From contig JAGHCC010000380.1 in NCBI GenBank assembly GCA_021160685.1, positions 1 to 7,052 on the forward strand: 7,052 nucleotides of DNA, given 5' to 3'. Positions 1 through 5,863 of the stretch are shown piece by piece. Origin of the DNA: Desulfobulbaceae bacterium (lineage in GTDB: Bacteria > Desulfobacterota > Desulfobulbia > Desulfobulbales > SURF-16). Below the pieces are notes generated by a model. It did no database searches and was not told where the DNA came from. It saw only the letters and a list, made by a program, of their open reading frames with translations. Both the position numbers and the translations under genes were made by a program. Positions within the stretch are counted from its first letter, which is position 1. The number at the start of each line of letters is the position of its first letter.

Positions 1-605
1 GTGATAAGCATATCAATAAGATTGCCTACCTCGGGCTCTCCGGCGGCATTCTTGATGATGGTGGTTCCTTTTGCCAGTACTGCGGCCATGAGCAGGTTTT
101 CCGTACCCGTGACACTTGGAATATCAAAGTAAATCGTCCCGCCCTGCAGCCGGTCATCAATGGTGACATCTACATAACCCTTCTCAAGATTGACTTCGGC
201 GCCTAATTTTTGCAGTCCCAGGGTATGAAAATTAATGGGTCGGGCGCCAATGGCGCATCCCCCGGGGAGAGAGACCCTGGCGCGGCCCATCCTGGCCACC
301 AGCGGGCCCAAAACCAACACCGAGGCCCTCATTGTTTTTACCAGATCATAAGAAGCCTCATGGCCGGACAGATTCGTTGAATTGATTTTGAGTGTATTTT
401 CACCGCATTTCTCCCAGACAACGCCAAAAGTTTCAAGAAGTGCAAGCATGGTACGGGTATCACGCAAGTCAGGGACATTGTGCAGGGTATGGACACCTGG
501 TGTCAGCAGGGTGGCGGCGATGAGGGGCAAGGCGGCATTTTTCGCGCCGCTGATTCTGATTTCTCCGGCCAGGGGATGGCCGCCTTCAATAACTATTTTA
601 TCCAT
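1..605 (-). CDS. murA: UDP-N-acetylglucosamine 1-carboxyvinyltransferase MurA, N-terminal half (runs off the left edge)
   Basis: MurA transfers enolpyruvate from phosphoenolpyruvate to UDP-GlcNAc, the first committed step of peptidoglycan synthesis, in the cytosol. About 201 residues are visible of a family that is usually near 420, so the C-terminal half lies outside the window. I translated the minus strand from the ATG at 605-603; it opens MDKIVIEGGHPLAGEI, followed by the conserved SGAKNAALP block with Lys22 and Asn23. The segment TMRASVLVLGPLVARMG (residues 91-107) leads into LPGGCAIGARPI, whose Cys117 matches the active-site cysteine (Cys115 in E. coli). The last visible part, NAAGEPEVGNLIDML, also matches the family. 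The cysteine is the fosfomycin target; it is Cys here, not the Asp variant. The start is 101 bases from the prmC stop and has only a weak purine stretch (AAGAGAA) upstream. Probably last in the rpmE-prfA-prmC-murA run. Confidence 0.97.
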   Translation of the reverse strand, partial: MDKIVIEGGHPLAGEIRISGAKNAALPLIAATLLTPGVHTLHNVPDLRDTRTMLALLETFGVVWEKCGENTLKINSTNLSGHEASYDLVKTMRASVLVLGPLVARMGRARVSLPGGCAIGARPINFHTLGLQKLGAEVNLEKGYVDVTIDDRLQGGTIYFDIPSVTGTENLLMAAVLAKGTTIIKNAAGEPEVGNLIDMLI

Positions 606-706
606 TTATAAAAATTCTCTTGAATGTGTTTTGATTTGGGAAAGCGCATTTTGGTTTTCGGCTTTTTTGCCCATTCTGAAATTCGCATTCCACAATCACA
701 AACTGA

Positions 707-1564
707 TTAATCCGATATTTTTCTGGCCTGAAAAATTCTCGGCAGGCCTGCATAATCCTTGTAGACAGAACAATTTTCAAAGGACCAGGTGGAAAAGGCA
801 TTTTTTACCAGTTCGGATTGCTCCGCTCCGATCTCCATGAAGAACCATCCTCCCGGCTTGAGGACCGGCCAGATCTGAACAGCCAGCCGTTCAATCGTCT
901 CCATTCCCATGCTTCCTCCATCAAGAGCCAGCCGAGGTTCAAATGCGAGTTCAGGCTGTAGAACAGCGAATTCATTCTCTGAGACATAGGGGGGATTGGA
1001 AACAATTAAATCAAAGAGAGGTTGATCTCGAATCCCCTGTAGCAAGTCAGACTGCAGAAGATGAACCCGATTTTGTGTCTGGAGGTGCTTAACATTGTAG
1101 GCGGCGATTTGGAGAGCGGAATAAGATAAATCCAGGGAAAATACAGTTGCCGCAGGCAGTTCACGGGCCAGGGCAATGGCTATCGCTCCACTGCCCGTGC
1201 CTATGTCAAGTATAGCCCCGTGATAATCTTCCTCGGAATTTTTAACGATTTGTAAGACGATTTCAATCAGGATCTCGGTTTCCGGCCGGGGAATCAAAAC
1301 GTCGGGAGTAACTTTAAATGGAAGGGACCAGAATTCATGTTCGCCAAGAATATAAGAAATTGGTTCCCGCTGCAAACGGCGGAGCAGAAGTTCTTCAAAT
1401 TCATCCAGCATTTTCGGAAGCAGAACTTTTTCGTTTAAAAACAGTTCAGCTCTGGAAATCTTCAGCAGATGGCAAAGAAGAATGGAAACCTCAAGCTGGG
1501 CATCTGGTATTTTGGCCACCTGGAGGCGCTCAATCGAGTTTTGATACAGATCACGTATTTTCAT
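707..1564 (-). CDS. prmC: Peptide chain release factor N5-glutamine methyltransferase PrmC (HemK)
   Basis: PrmC methylates the glutamine of the GGQ motif in class I release factors with S-adenosylmethionine, which speeds peptide release. The 285-residue length is normal for the family. Visible parts are a helical N-terminal substrate-recognition domain (about 1-85), the LIPRPETE signature (90-97), SAM-binding motif I DIGTGSG (120-126) followed by an acidic strand end (VFSLDLS), and the catalytic NPPY motif (190-193), whose Asn and Pro-Pro-Tyr hold the substrate glutamine. It follows prfA by 98 bases, which puts enzyme and substrate in one unit. The ATG is forced: a TGA lies three codons upstream in frame. 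I see no real Shine-Dalgarno sequence before it. An out-of-frame seven-codon ORF (1574-1551) overlaps the start and may allow reinitiation. Identity is secure. Confidence 0.97.
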   Translation of the reverse strand: MKIRDLYQNSIERLQVAKIPDAQLEVSILLCHLLKISRAELFLNEKVLLPKMLDEFEELLLRRLQREPISYILGEHEFWSLPFKVTPDVLIPRPETEILIEIVLQIVKNSEEDYHGAILDIGTGSGAIAIALARELPAATVFSLDLSYSALQIAAYNVKHLQTQNRVHLLQSDLLQGIRDQPLFDLIVSNPPYVSENEFAVLQPELAFEPRLALDGGSMGMETIERLAVQIWPVLKPGGWFFMEIGAEQSELVKNAFSTWSFENCSVYKDYAGLPRIFQARKISD

Positions 1565-1662
1565 GGAGTTTCATGAGGCAAATGGATAAAACAAAATATT
1601 TTTGAAACAGAAAAATGGATATCAGGAGGGAAGCTGGAGCAGAATAAACTCATACAATGATT

Positions 1663-2730
1663 TTACTGGAGGGTTTTCAGAGCCTCGGCCTGATAAAACG
1701 TGATCAGAGGATGAATCACGTTATCCAGTTTTCCCAGCATGATATCGTCAAGTTTGTAGAGGGTCAAATTGATTCGGTGATCCGTCATTCTGCCGTGGGG
1801 AAAATTGTAGGTCCGGATACGTTCGCTTCGATCGCCGCTGCCGATCTGGCTTTTTCGTTCCTCGGAAATTCGATCATGCTGTTCCTGCTGGATCTGGGCC
1901 AACAGTCGGGACCGCATAACTTTCATGGCCTGGGCCTTATTCTTGTGCTGAGATTTTTCATCCTGGCAGGTGACGATAAGTCCGGAGGGCAGATGGGTAA
2001 TGCGAATGGCTGAATCCGTGGTGTTAACGCTTTGACCTCCGGGGCCAGAGGAGCGAAACACATCGATGCGCAGTTCATTAGGGTCAATATGAAGTTCCAC
2101 TTCCTCGGCTTCCGGCAGCACTGCCACTGTTACTGCCGAGGTATGGATTCTTCCCTGGGTTTCCGTTTCCGGTACCCTTTGAACACGATGCACGCCTGAC
2201 TCGAATTTTAATTGACTGTAAACCTGTTTGCCGCTGATCAGGGCGATAATCTCCTTAAAGCCGCCGATACCGATGGGATTACTGCTCAAAATTTCAACTT
2301 TCCATCTCTTGCTGTCGGAATAGCGGGAATACATTTTGAACAGGTCGCTGACAAAAAGGGCAGCCTCATCGCCTCCGGTGCCGGCCCTTATTTCGAGAAG
2401 AATATTTTTTTCATCATTGGGATCCTTGGGCAAAAGTATGATCCGCAAAGCATTTTCAAGTTCATTGACCTGCCGGGTTAATTCTGTAATCTCACTTTTG
2501 ATAAGTTCACGCATTTCCTCATCATCTTCATCCTGAAGGAGTTCCCTGTTCTCGACGAGTTCCTGTTCGGTATTCTTGAATCTACTGTACGCCTCATGCA
2601 GTTTTGAGACTCGGGAATGCTCCTTGGCAACTTTGCTGTAATCCGCCTGGTTGCCCAGTATGGATGGATCGGCAAGTTTGCCTTCAAGCTCCATGAGCTT
2701 TTCTTCAAGATTTTCAAATTGGCCAAACAT
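1663..2730 (-). CDS. prfA: Peptide chain release factor 1 (RF1)
   Basis: RF1 reads UAA and UAG in the ribosomal A site and triggers hydrolysis of peptidyl-tRNA. The protein has 355 residues, the usual length. The N-terminal helical domain (about 1-100) is followed by the conserved EIRAGTGGDEAALF block (113-126). The codon-recognition tripeptide sits in RVPETETQG as PET (187-189), the P-x-T form of RF1 rather than the SPF form of RF2. The catalytic GGQ is at 231-233 within SGPGGQSVNTTDSA, and Gln233 is the expected target of the PrmC encoded next door. The SERIRTYNFP and RMTDHRINLT blocks (302-322) are also typical. The chosen ATG has a short AAAGG four bases upstream. The 157-base spacer before it holds a long perfect inverted repeat. 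No frameshift or autoregulatory UGA is present, as expected for RF1 rather than RF2. Confidence 0.98.
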   Translation of the reverse strand: MFGQFENLEEKLMELEGKLADPSILGNQADYSKVAKEHSRVSKLHEAYSRFKNTEQELVENRELLQDEDDEEMRELIKSEITELTRQVNELENALRIILLPKDPNDEKNILLEIRAGTGGDEAALFVSDLFKMYSRYSDSKRWKVEILSSNPIGIGGFKEIIALISGKQVYSQLKFESGVHRVQRVPETETQGRIHTSAVTVAVLPEAEEVELHIDPNELRIDVFRSSGPGGQSVNTTDSAIRITHLPSGLIVTCQDEKSQHKNKAQAMKVMRSRLLAQIQQEQHDRISEERKSQIGSGDRSERIRTYNFPHGRMTDHRINLTLYKLDDIMLGKLDNVIHPLITFYQAEALKTLQ

Positions 2731-2756
2731 GATGCCTTTATAAAAACTATTTTTTC

Positions 2757-2836
2757 AACGCAAAAGACGCAAGAGTCGCAAAAGTTTTTTTTGTAAATCA
2801 AATAGTTACTTTTGCGACTCTTGCGTCTTTTGCGTT
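2757..2836. repeat. Perfect 29-bp inverted repeat in the rpmE-prfA spacer
   Basis: The arms are 2757-2785 and 2808-2836, identical as reverse complements over all 29 positions, around a 22-base AT-rich loop. Each arm is an imperfect tandem of a roughly 9-base unit: GCAAAAGAC, GCAAGAGTC, GCAAAAG. In transcript direction (minus) the second arm ends 26 bases before the prfA ATG and is followed by GAAAAAATAG rather than directly by a U run, so it is not a textbook intrinsic terminator. A read-through transcript would form a very stable hairpin between rpmE and prfA, which could act as a processing or stability element. Short-period GCAAAAGAC-like arms look like a dispersed intergenic repeat; copy number in the genome is unknown to me. 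Confidence 0.9.
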
Positions 2837-2850
2837 AAATTTTAGCTTAT

Positions 2851-2883
2851 TACGAGTTCGTCAAACATGATGAAGTCGCAAAA
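2851..2883. repeat. Imperfect 10-bp hairpin just after the rpmE stop
   Basis: The arms 2853-2862 and 2869-2878 enclose a six-base loop; eight positions are Watson-Crick, one is G-T on the + strand and one is G-G. Its right arm runs into AGTCGCAAAA (2874-2883), which repeats exactly, 100 bases away, a stretch of the left arm of the larger inverted repeat (2774-2783). In the rpmE transcript this sits about ten bases past the stop. No U run follows it, so an intrinsic terminator is doubtful; more likely a second dispersed palindromic repeat beside the first. Confidence 0.5.
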
Positions 2884-2887
2884 AAAA

Positions 2888-3097
2888 TTATTTTTCCAGG
2901 GTTCTGCCGTATTTTTTCAGAAATTTTTCAACACGGCCGGCAGTGTCCACCAGTTTTTGTTTGCCAGTAAAAAAAGGATGACAGGCTGAACATATTTCCA
3001 CCTTGATTTCCTCGTTTACTGTCCCGACTTCCACTTCATTCCCACAAGCGCATTTCGCTATAATCCGATGATATTCCGGATGAATTCCACTTTTCAT
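2888..3097 (-). CDS. rpmE: 50S ribosomal protein L31, zinc-binding type
   Basis: L31 is a small large-subunit protein that bridges to the small subunit at the central protuberance. The 69-residue protein starting MKSGIHPEYH carries CxC at Cys16 and Cys18 and CxxC at Cys36 and Cys39, the four-cysteine zinc site of the C+ form, so this is not the zinc-free paralogue made in zinc starvation. The conserved HPFFTGKQKLVDTAGRVEKF block (40-59) confirms the family. I chose the ATG at 3097-3095 because AGGAG lies seven bases before it and L31 proteins begin at this methionine; an upstream in-frame ATG at 3163 would add 22 lysine- and glutamine-rich residues with no family match and would fall at the predicted transcription start. 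A promoter (3195-3167) precedes it, and the gene probably heads a unit with prfA, prmC and murA. Confidence 0.97.
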   Translation of the reverse strand: MKSGIHPEYHRIIAKCACGNEVEVGTVNEEIKVEICSACHPFFTGKQKLVDTAGRVEKFLKKYGRTLEK

Positions 3098-3166
3098 TAT
3101 CTTCTCCTGTTGTTGATGACTCGCTTCAACTGTATCTTTATGGATTTTAATTTTGTAAAACAAAAC

Positions 3167-3195
3167 AATATATCCAAAAAGATTGGATCTTGCAA
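3167..3195 (-). promoter_or_regulatory. Candidate sigma70-type promoter for rpmE
   Basis: Reading the minus strand, TTGCAA (3195-3190) and TATATT (3172-3167) are separated by 17 bases. The -35 matches five of six consensus positions and so does the -10. Transcription would begin near 3160, giving a leader of about 62 bases before the rpmE ATG. A six-base inverted repeat (ATCCAA 3172-3177, TTGGAT 3183-3188) covers the spacer and the edge of the -10. It lies in the 159-base gap after rho, so rpmE and downstream genes can be expressed apart from rho. Sequence match only. Confidence 0.55.
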
Positions 3196-3214
3196 TGTGA
3201 AATTATTCCAGGCA

Positions 3215-3237
3215 GCCATTTGAGATCAGAAAATGGC
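3215..3237. other. Short hairpin downstream of the rho stop
   Basis: GCCATTT (3215-3221) and AAATGGC (3231-3237) pair perfectly over seven bases with a nine-base loop, about 20 bases after the rho stop codon in transcript direction. No U run follows on the minus strand, so I do not call an intrinsic terminator. It could protect the 3' end of rho mRNA. Confidence 0.35.
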
Positions 3238-3256
3238 CCGGTTATCTGATCCGGGA

Positions 3257-4513
3257 TCAACTGTTCATGGAGGCAAAAAACTCTTCATTCGTTTTTGTTC
3301 TTTTCATCTTGTCCAGAAAAAATTCCATGGCGTGGGCAGGATTCATTGAAGAGAGAAGTTTGCGCAGAATCCACATGCGGTTGAGAACATCCGGTTCAAG
3401 CAGCAGTTCCTCTTTTCTGGTGCCGGATTTATTCATGTCAAAGGAGGGGAATAATCTTTTGTCGGCCATTTTCCGATCAAGAATAATCTCCATATTGCCC
3501 GTGCCTTTGAACTCTTCGAAAATAACATCATCCATTCGACTACCGGTATCAACCAACGCCGTGGCAATGATCGTCAGGCTGCCGCCTTCTTCAATATTAC
3601 GCGCTGCGCCGAAAAATCTCTTCGGACGATGCAGGGCATTCGAGTCCACTCCGCCGGAAAGAATCTTGCCGCTGGAAGGTATCACGGTATTGTACGCTCT
3701 GGCCAGTCTGGTTATGCTGTCGAGCAGAATGACCACGTCTTTTTTATGTTCAACCAGCCTTCTGGCTTTTTCTATTACCATCTCCGCCACCTGGACATGG
3801 CGCTGGGGTTGTTCGTCAAAAGTAGAACTGACGACCTCGGCATTGACGCTTCTCGCCATGTCGGTCACTTCTTCGGGACGCTCGTCAATAAGGAGAACGA
3901 TCAAAATGATCTCTTTGTGATTCTGGGTGATACTGTTGGCGATATCCTTGATCAGTACTGTTTTACCGGTTCTAGGAGGTGCCACGATTAAACCGCGCTG
4001 TCCTTTGCCGATTGGTGCGATAATGTCCAAAACCCGCATGGAATAACCGTCATCTCCTTCACGTTCCAGGGTGAGTCGTTCATCGGGATGCAAGGGAGTA
4101 AGGTTTGAAAAGAGGGTTTTGTTTCGGGCCTGTTCAGGATTATCAAAATTAACCTTTTCAACCTTCAGAAGGGCAAAATAACGTTCTCCTTCTTTAGGAG
4201 CCCGTACCAGGCCCTCAACAGTATCGCCGGTACGAAGATTCAGGCGCCGTATCTGGGAAGGAGAAACATAGATGTCATCAGGACCGGGGAGATAGTTATA
4301 ATCAGGCGCCCGGAGAAAACCAAAACCGTCGGACAAAATTTCCAGGACGCCACTTCCCCTCACCTTGCTGTTTTTATCCTGCCTGGTCGTGGCGTGAATA
4401 ATGGAAAAAATCAACTCCTGTTTTCGCAGGCCGCTGACGCCCTCAACCTTCAGGTCCTTGGCCATCTTGGTTAATTCTGTGATTTTTTTTAACTTTAACT
4501 CGGTTAAATGCAT
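3257..4513 (-). CDS. rho: Transcription termination factor Rho
   Basis: Rho is a hexameric RNA-dependent ATPase that loads on unstructured C-rich RNA and pulls RNA out of the elongation complex. At 418 residues it is almost exactly the E. coli length. The N-terminal helical domain (about 1-45) is followed by the primary RNA-binding OB fold, with DGFGFLR at 62-68. The ATPase core has Walker A APPRTGKT (178-185), Walker B ending in Asp265 (VILLDS), the conserved LIDERPEEVTDM block (208-219), and the secondary RNA-site loop SGKILSGGVDSNAL (281-294). No large insertion in the N-terminal domain is seen, unlike actinobacterial and some other Rho proteins. The ATG follows an in-frame TAA three codons upstream; AAGGAG lies 12 bases before it, a long spacing. 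It is preceded by a leader of roughly 700 bases, so autogenous control, known for rho in E. coli, is plausible. Confidence 0.98.
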   Translation of the reverse strand: MHLTELKLKKITELTKMAKDLKVEGVSGLRKQELIFSIIHATTRQDKNSKVRGSGVLEILSDGFGFLRAPDYNYLPGPDDIYVSPSQIRRLNLRTGDTVEGLVRAPKEGERYFALLKVEKVNFDNPEQARNKTLFSNLTPLHPDERLTLEREGDDGYSMRVLDIIAPIGKGQRGLIVAPPRTGKTVLIKDIANSITQNHKEIILIVLLIDERPEEVTDMARSVNAEVVSSTFDEQPQRHVQVAEMVIEKARRLVEHKKDVVILLDSITRLARAYNTVIPSSGKILSGGVDSNALHRPKRFFGAARNIEEGGSLTIIATALVDTGSRMDDVIFEEFKGTGNMEIILDRKMADKRLFPSFDMNKSGTRKEELLLEPDVLNRMWILRKLLSSMNPAHAMEFFLDKMKRTKTNEEFFASMNS

Positions 4514-4546
4514 TTGAACTTAAATCTCCTTATCGATTCATCTTTT

Positions 4547-4762
4547 GTAACTATTCAGGTGGGGCACCAAATTGGCCTAACCACCATTCCGTAACTGTTC
4601 AGGAGTGCTCCATATCGAAGTCTACGCTTATCTGGTTCATTCGGAGTCTCGTTCCTCGCTTACCTGGGCCTTCGAAGCATACTTGTGTTATTCGAGAAGG
4701 CCAGGTAAGCGAGGAACGAGACTCCGAAATGGGACAAGATGGGGTGCTCCTGAGCAGTTACC
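4547..4762. repeat. Palindromic structured repeat, copy A, upstream of rho
   Basis: A terminal stem pairs 4591-4613 with 4739-4761 over 23 bp, 19 Watson-Crick and four G-T on the + strand. An inner stem pairs 4640-4667 with 4701-4728 perfectly over 28 bp and continues, with bulges, through GGCCTTCGA/TCGAGAAGGCC. The apical region is AGCATACTTGTGTT (4676-4689). A second GTAAC-motif (GTAACTATTCAGG, 4547-4559) lies 44 bases left of the terminal GTAACTGTTCAGG as a direct repeat. Copy B near 6827-6993 shares the terminal stem, the apical sequence and several 12-15 base identical blocks. The left end is 33 bases from the rho ATG. No transposase gene is visible, so it would be non-autonomous if mobile. 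Confidence 0.85.
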
Positions 4763-4774
4763 ATCTTTACTTCA

Positions 4775-4802
4775 TCATTTTTATCTCATCAGATAAAAAT
4801 GA
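4775..4802. other. 12-bp AT-rich hairpin in the rho leader
   Basis: TCATTTTTATCT (4775-4786) and AGATAAAAATGA (4791-4802) pair perfectly around the four-base loop CATC. It lies 12 bases outside the right end of palindromic repeat A. Low GC in the stem and no separate U tail make a terminator unlikely in either direction. Possibly a protein-binding palindrome or part of leader structure. Confidence 0.45.
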
Positions 4803-4854
4803 CAGTTCTCCCATCAGGAATTCACTTGTCGGAGCACAGATGTAGTCTCTTGTG

Positions 4855-4910
4855 AAAAAAACTGAATTGGGGGTATATTTTCAGCAGATATACGCCCTCC
4901 AGAATAGGGC
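4855..4910 (-). promoter_or_regulatory. Possible attenuator in the rho leader (overlapping hairpins plus T run)
   Basis: On the minus strand a 5-bp hairpin (4910-4906 with 4898-4894) comes first. It shares bases 4897-4894 with a second, stronger hairpin (4897-4888 with 4878-4869; nine of ten pairs, nine-base loop), so only one can form. The second is followed after seven bases by seven T residues (4861-4855). This has the outline of an anti-terminator and terminator pair, but the seven-base gap before the T run is longer than usual. Inference from pairing only. Confidence 0.3.
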
Positions 4911-5222
4911 ATAGGTCGAATTTCAAATTGAAAATCGTTTAACTCTGGAAAATATTTTTTGTCTTTGTGATTTTAAAAAAGCGAATTGAAATTTATAGTG
5001 CGAATTTAATTTTCCGGTATGATTTCGGGAATGAGTGGCTGCAAGTGTCATCCCGTGAGAAAACAGGAAAAGTCTGTTTCAGTTGTCAATTGTCAATAGA
5101 TCGAAAATGTCGGCACTCTAAACGCAGAGGCGGGAAATTCTTTTCCGATTCAATTTATTCTTATTGAGAAATATCAAATAAGGAGGGAACTTTATGAAAG
5201 CACCATGATCAATGGTATCTTT

Positions 5223-5251
5223 ACTGTATTGACTCTATTTTAGACTGTCAA
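5223..5251 (-). promoter_or_regulatory. Candidate sigma70-type promoter for rho, with overlapping palindrome
   Basis: On the minus strand a perfect TTGACA (5251-5246) is separated by exactly 17 bases from TACAGT (5228-5223), which matches four of six -10 positions. The -35 begins six bases after the coaE stop codon, so rho need not depend on the rluD-coaE unit. The stretch 5229-5251 is itself an imperfect palindrome: TTGAC and GTCAA at the ends, TCTA and TAGA inside. That covers the -35 and the whole spacer and could be an operator. Confidence 0.6.
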
Positions 5252-5256
5252 GTTTT

Positions 5257-5862
5257 TTATGTTTTTTCTCGCCACAGCAATCTCCCAAGAGAGGACAATT
5301 GCAGCACAGTGGCCGGCCAACTCAGGCTGTTGTCAATGACATGATCGGAGCGCATGATTTTGTCAGTCACGGGCCATTGGGCCCGCATCGCCTTTTCGGC
5401 CTCTTGCCGGCTGATCCCATCACGAGCCATGATTCTTGCCAACCCCTGTCTGGAATCAACATACACCAGAATAATTTCCGAAAAATCGTTTTCCCAGCCC
5501 GCCTCATGAAGAAGCGGGACTTCAACAAGAACATCTGTCTCAGGCCGGGTGACAGCCAGGATTGCAATTTGTCGGCGGATTTCATCCCTTATCAGAGGAT
5601 GAAAGGTTTGGTCAAGCCGTCGGCGGAGAGTTTTATCATGAAAAAGAGCCTGGCGCAGAGCGATTCTGTCAATTTGCTGGTCCTTCAGTATAAAATGTTT
5701 ACAGAGATGGTTGATCTTTTCCCAGCCCGACCTGCCCGGAGCAAGAAGCTCCCTGCCCACCAGGTCGGCATTGATGAAAGACAAGCGGAATGTCGCCAGC
5801 CAAAAGGCGGCCACCGAGCTTTTTCCGGAACCGATGATGCCCGTCAAACCTGTTACCTTCAT
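5257..5862 (-). CDS. coaE: Dephospho-CoA kinase
   Basis: CoaE phosphorylates the 3'-hydroxyl of dephospho-CoA with ATP, the last step of coenzyme A synthesis. The 201-residue length is normal. The P-loop is GIIGSGKSS (8-16). The usual DAD motif after it reads NAD (31-33) in FINADLVGREL; Asp33 is kept but the first Asp is Asn, a variation I flag without claiming loss of function. VEVPLLHEAGW (113-123) matches the conserved PLL-E block. The lid region with RDGISRQEAEKAMRAQWP (147-164) and the end motif DHVIDNSLSW (173-182) follow the family pattern. Its ATG lies one base after the rluD stop (TAA-A-ATG), so translation is probably coupled. A promoter for rho starts just past its stop, and I see no terminator between them. 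Confidence 0.96.
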   Translation of the reverse strand: MKVTGLTGIIGSGKSSVAAFWLATFRLSFINADLVGRELLAPGRSGWEKINHLCKHFILKDQQIDRIALRQALFHDKTLRRRLDQTFHPLIRDEIRRQIAILAVTRPETDVLVEVPLLHEAGWENDFSEIILVYVDSRQGLARIMARDGISRQEAEKAMRAQWPVTDKIMRSDHVIDNSLSWPATVLQLSSLGRLLWREKT

Positions 5863-5863
5863 T

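Larger units (their letters stand above)
4514..5256 (-). other. 743-base non-coding stretch; inferred long leader of rho
   Basis: I find no gene here. In transcript order it holds a candidate promoter (5251-5223), a palindrome ACCAT-GATCA-ATGGT (5202-5216), several small inverted repeats (GGAAA/TTTCC near 5140; AAACAG 5061-5066 with CTGTTT 5074-5079), a hairpin pair with a downstream T run (4910-4855), a 12-bp AT-rich hairpin (4775-4802), the large palindromic repeat (4762-4547), and finally the rho Shine-Dalgarno AAGGAG (4531-4526). If the promoter is used, rho mRNA begins near 5216 with about 700 untranslated bases. Two frames of 60-66 codons on the + strand lack any recognisable protein character. 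I could not match the leader to a known riboswitch class by eye. Confidence 0.6.

Noticed and set aside
598..801. 67-codon minus-strand frame between prmC and murA
   Set aside because: It overlaps the end of prmC in another frame and the murA start codon, with no family resemblance. The true spacer is 101 bases.
382..840. 152-codon open frame on the + strand
   Set aside because: Antisense to the murA start and the end of prmC; no domain or ribosome binding site.
2757..2836. Intrinsic terminator between rpmE and prfA
   Set aside because: The hairpin is strong but no U run follows directly on the minus strand, and the stem has dispersed-repeat character.
2757..2836. CRISPR array suggested by the repeated GCAAAAGAC-like units
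   Set aside because: The units are about 9 bases, contiguous without spacers, and form two arms of one palindrome; no cas genes are present.
3267..3920. 217-codon open frame on the + strand
   Set aside because: It lies wholly antisense to rho, and its serine- and arginine-rich composition is that of a shadow frame.
4605..4796. 63-codon + strand frame in the coaE-rho spacer
   Set aside because: It is a read-through of the palindromic repeat (copy A); the arms encode reverse-complement residues. It starts inside the terminal stem and has no support as a protein.
4967..5167. 66-codon + strand frame in the coaE-rho spacer
   Set aside because: AT-rich spacer sequence, no plausible ribosome binding site, no recognisable motif.
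4980..5190. Riboswitch such as a cyclic-di-GMP or similar class in the coaE-rho spacer
   Set aside because: Short stems occur, but I could not find the conserved core bases of any class I know on either strand.
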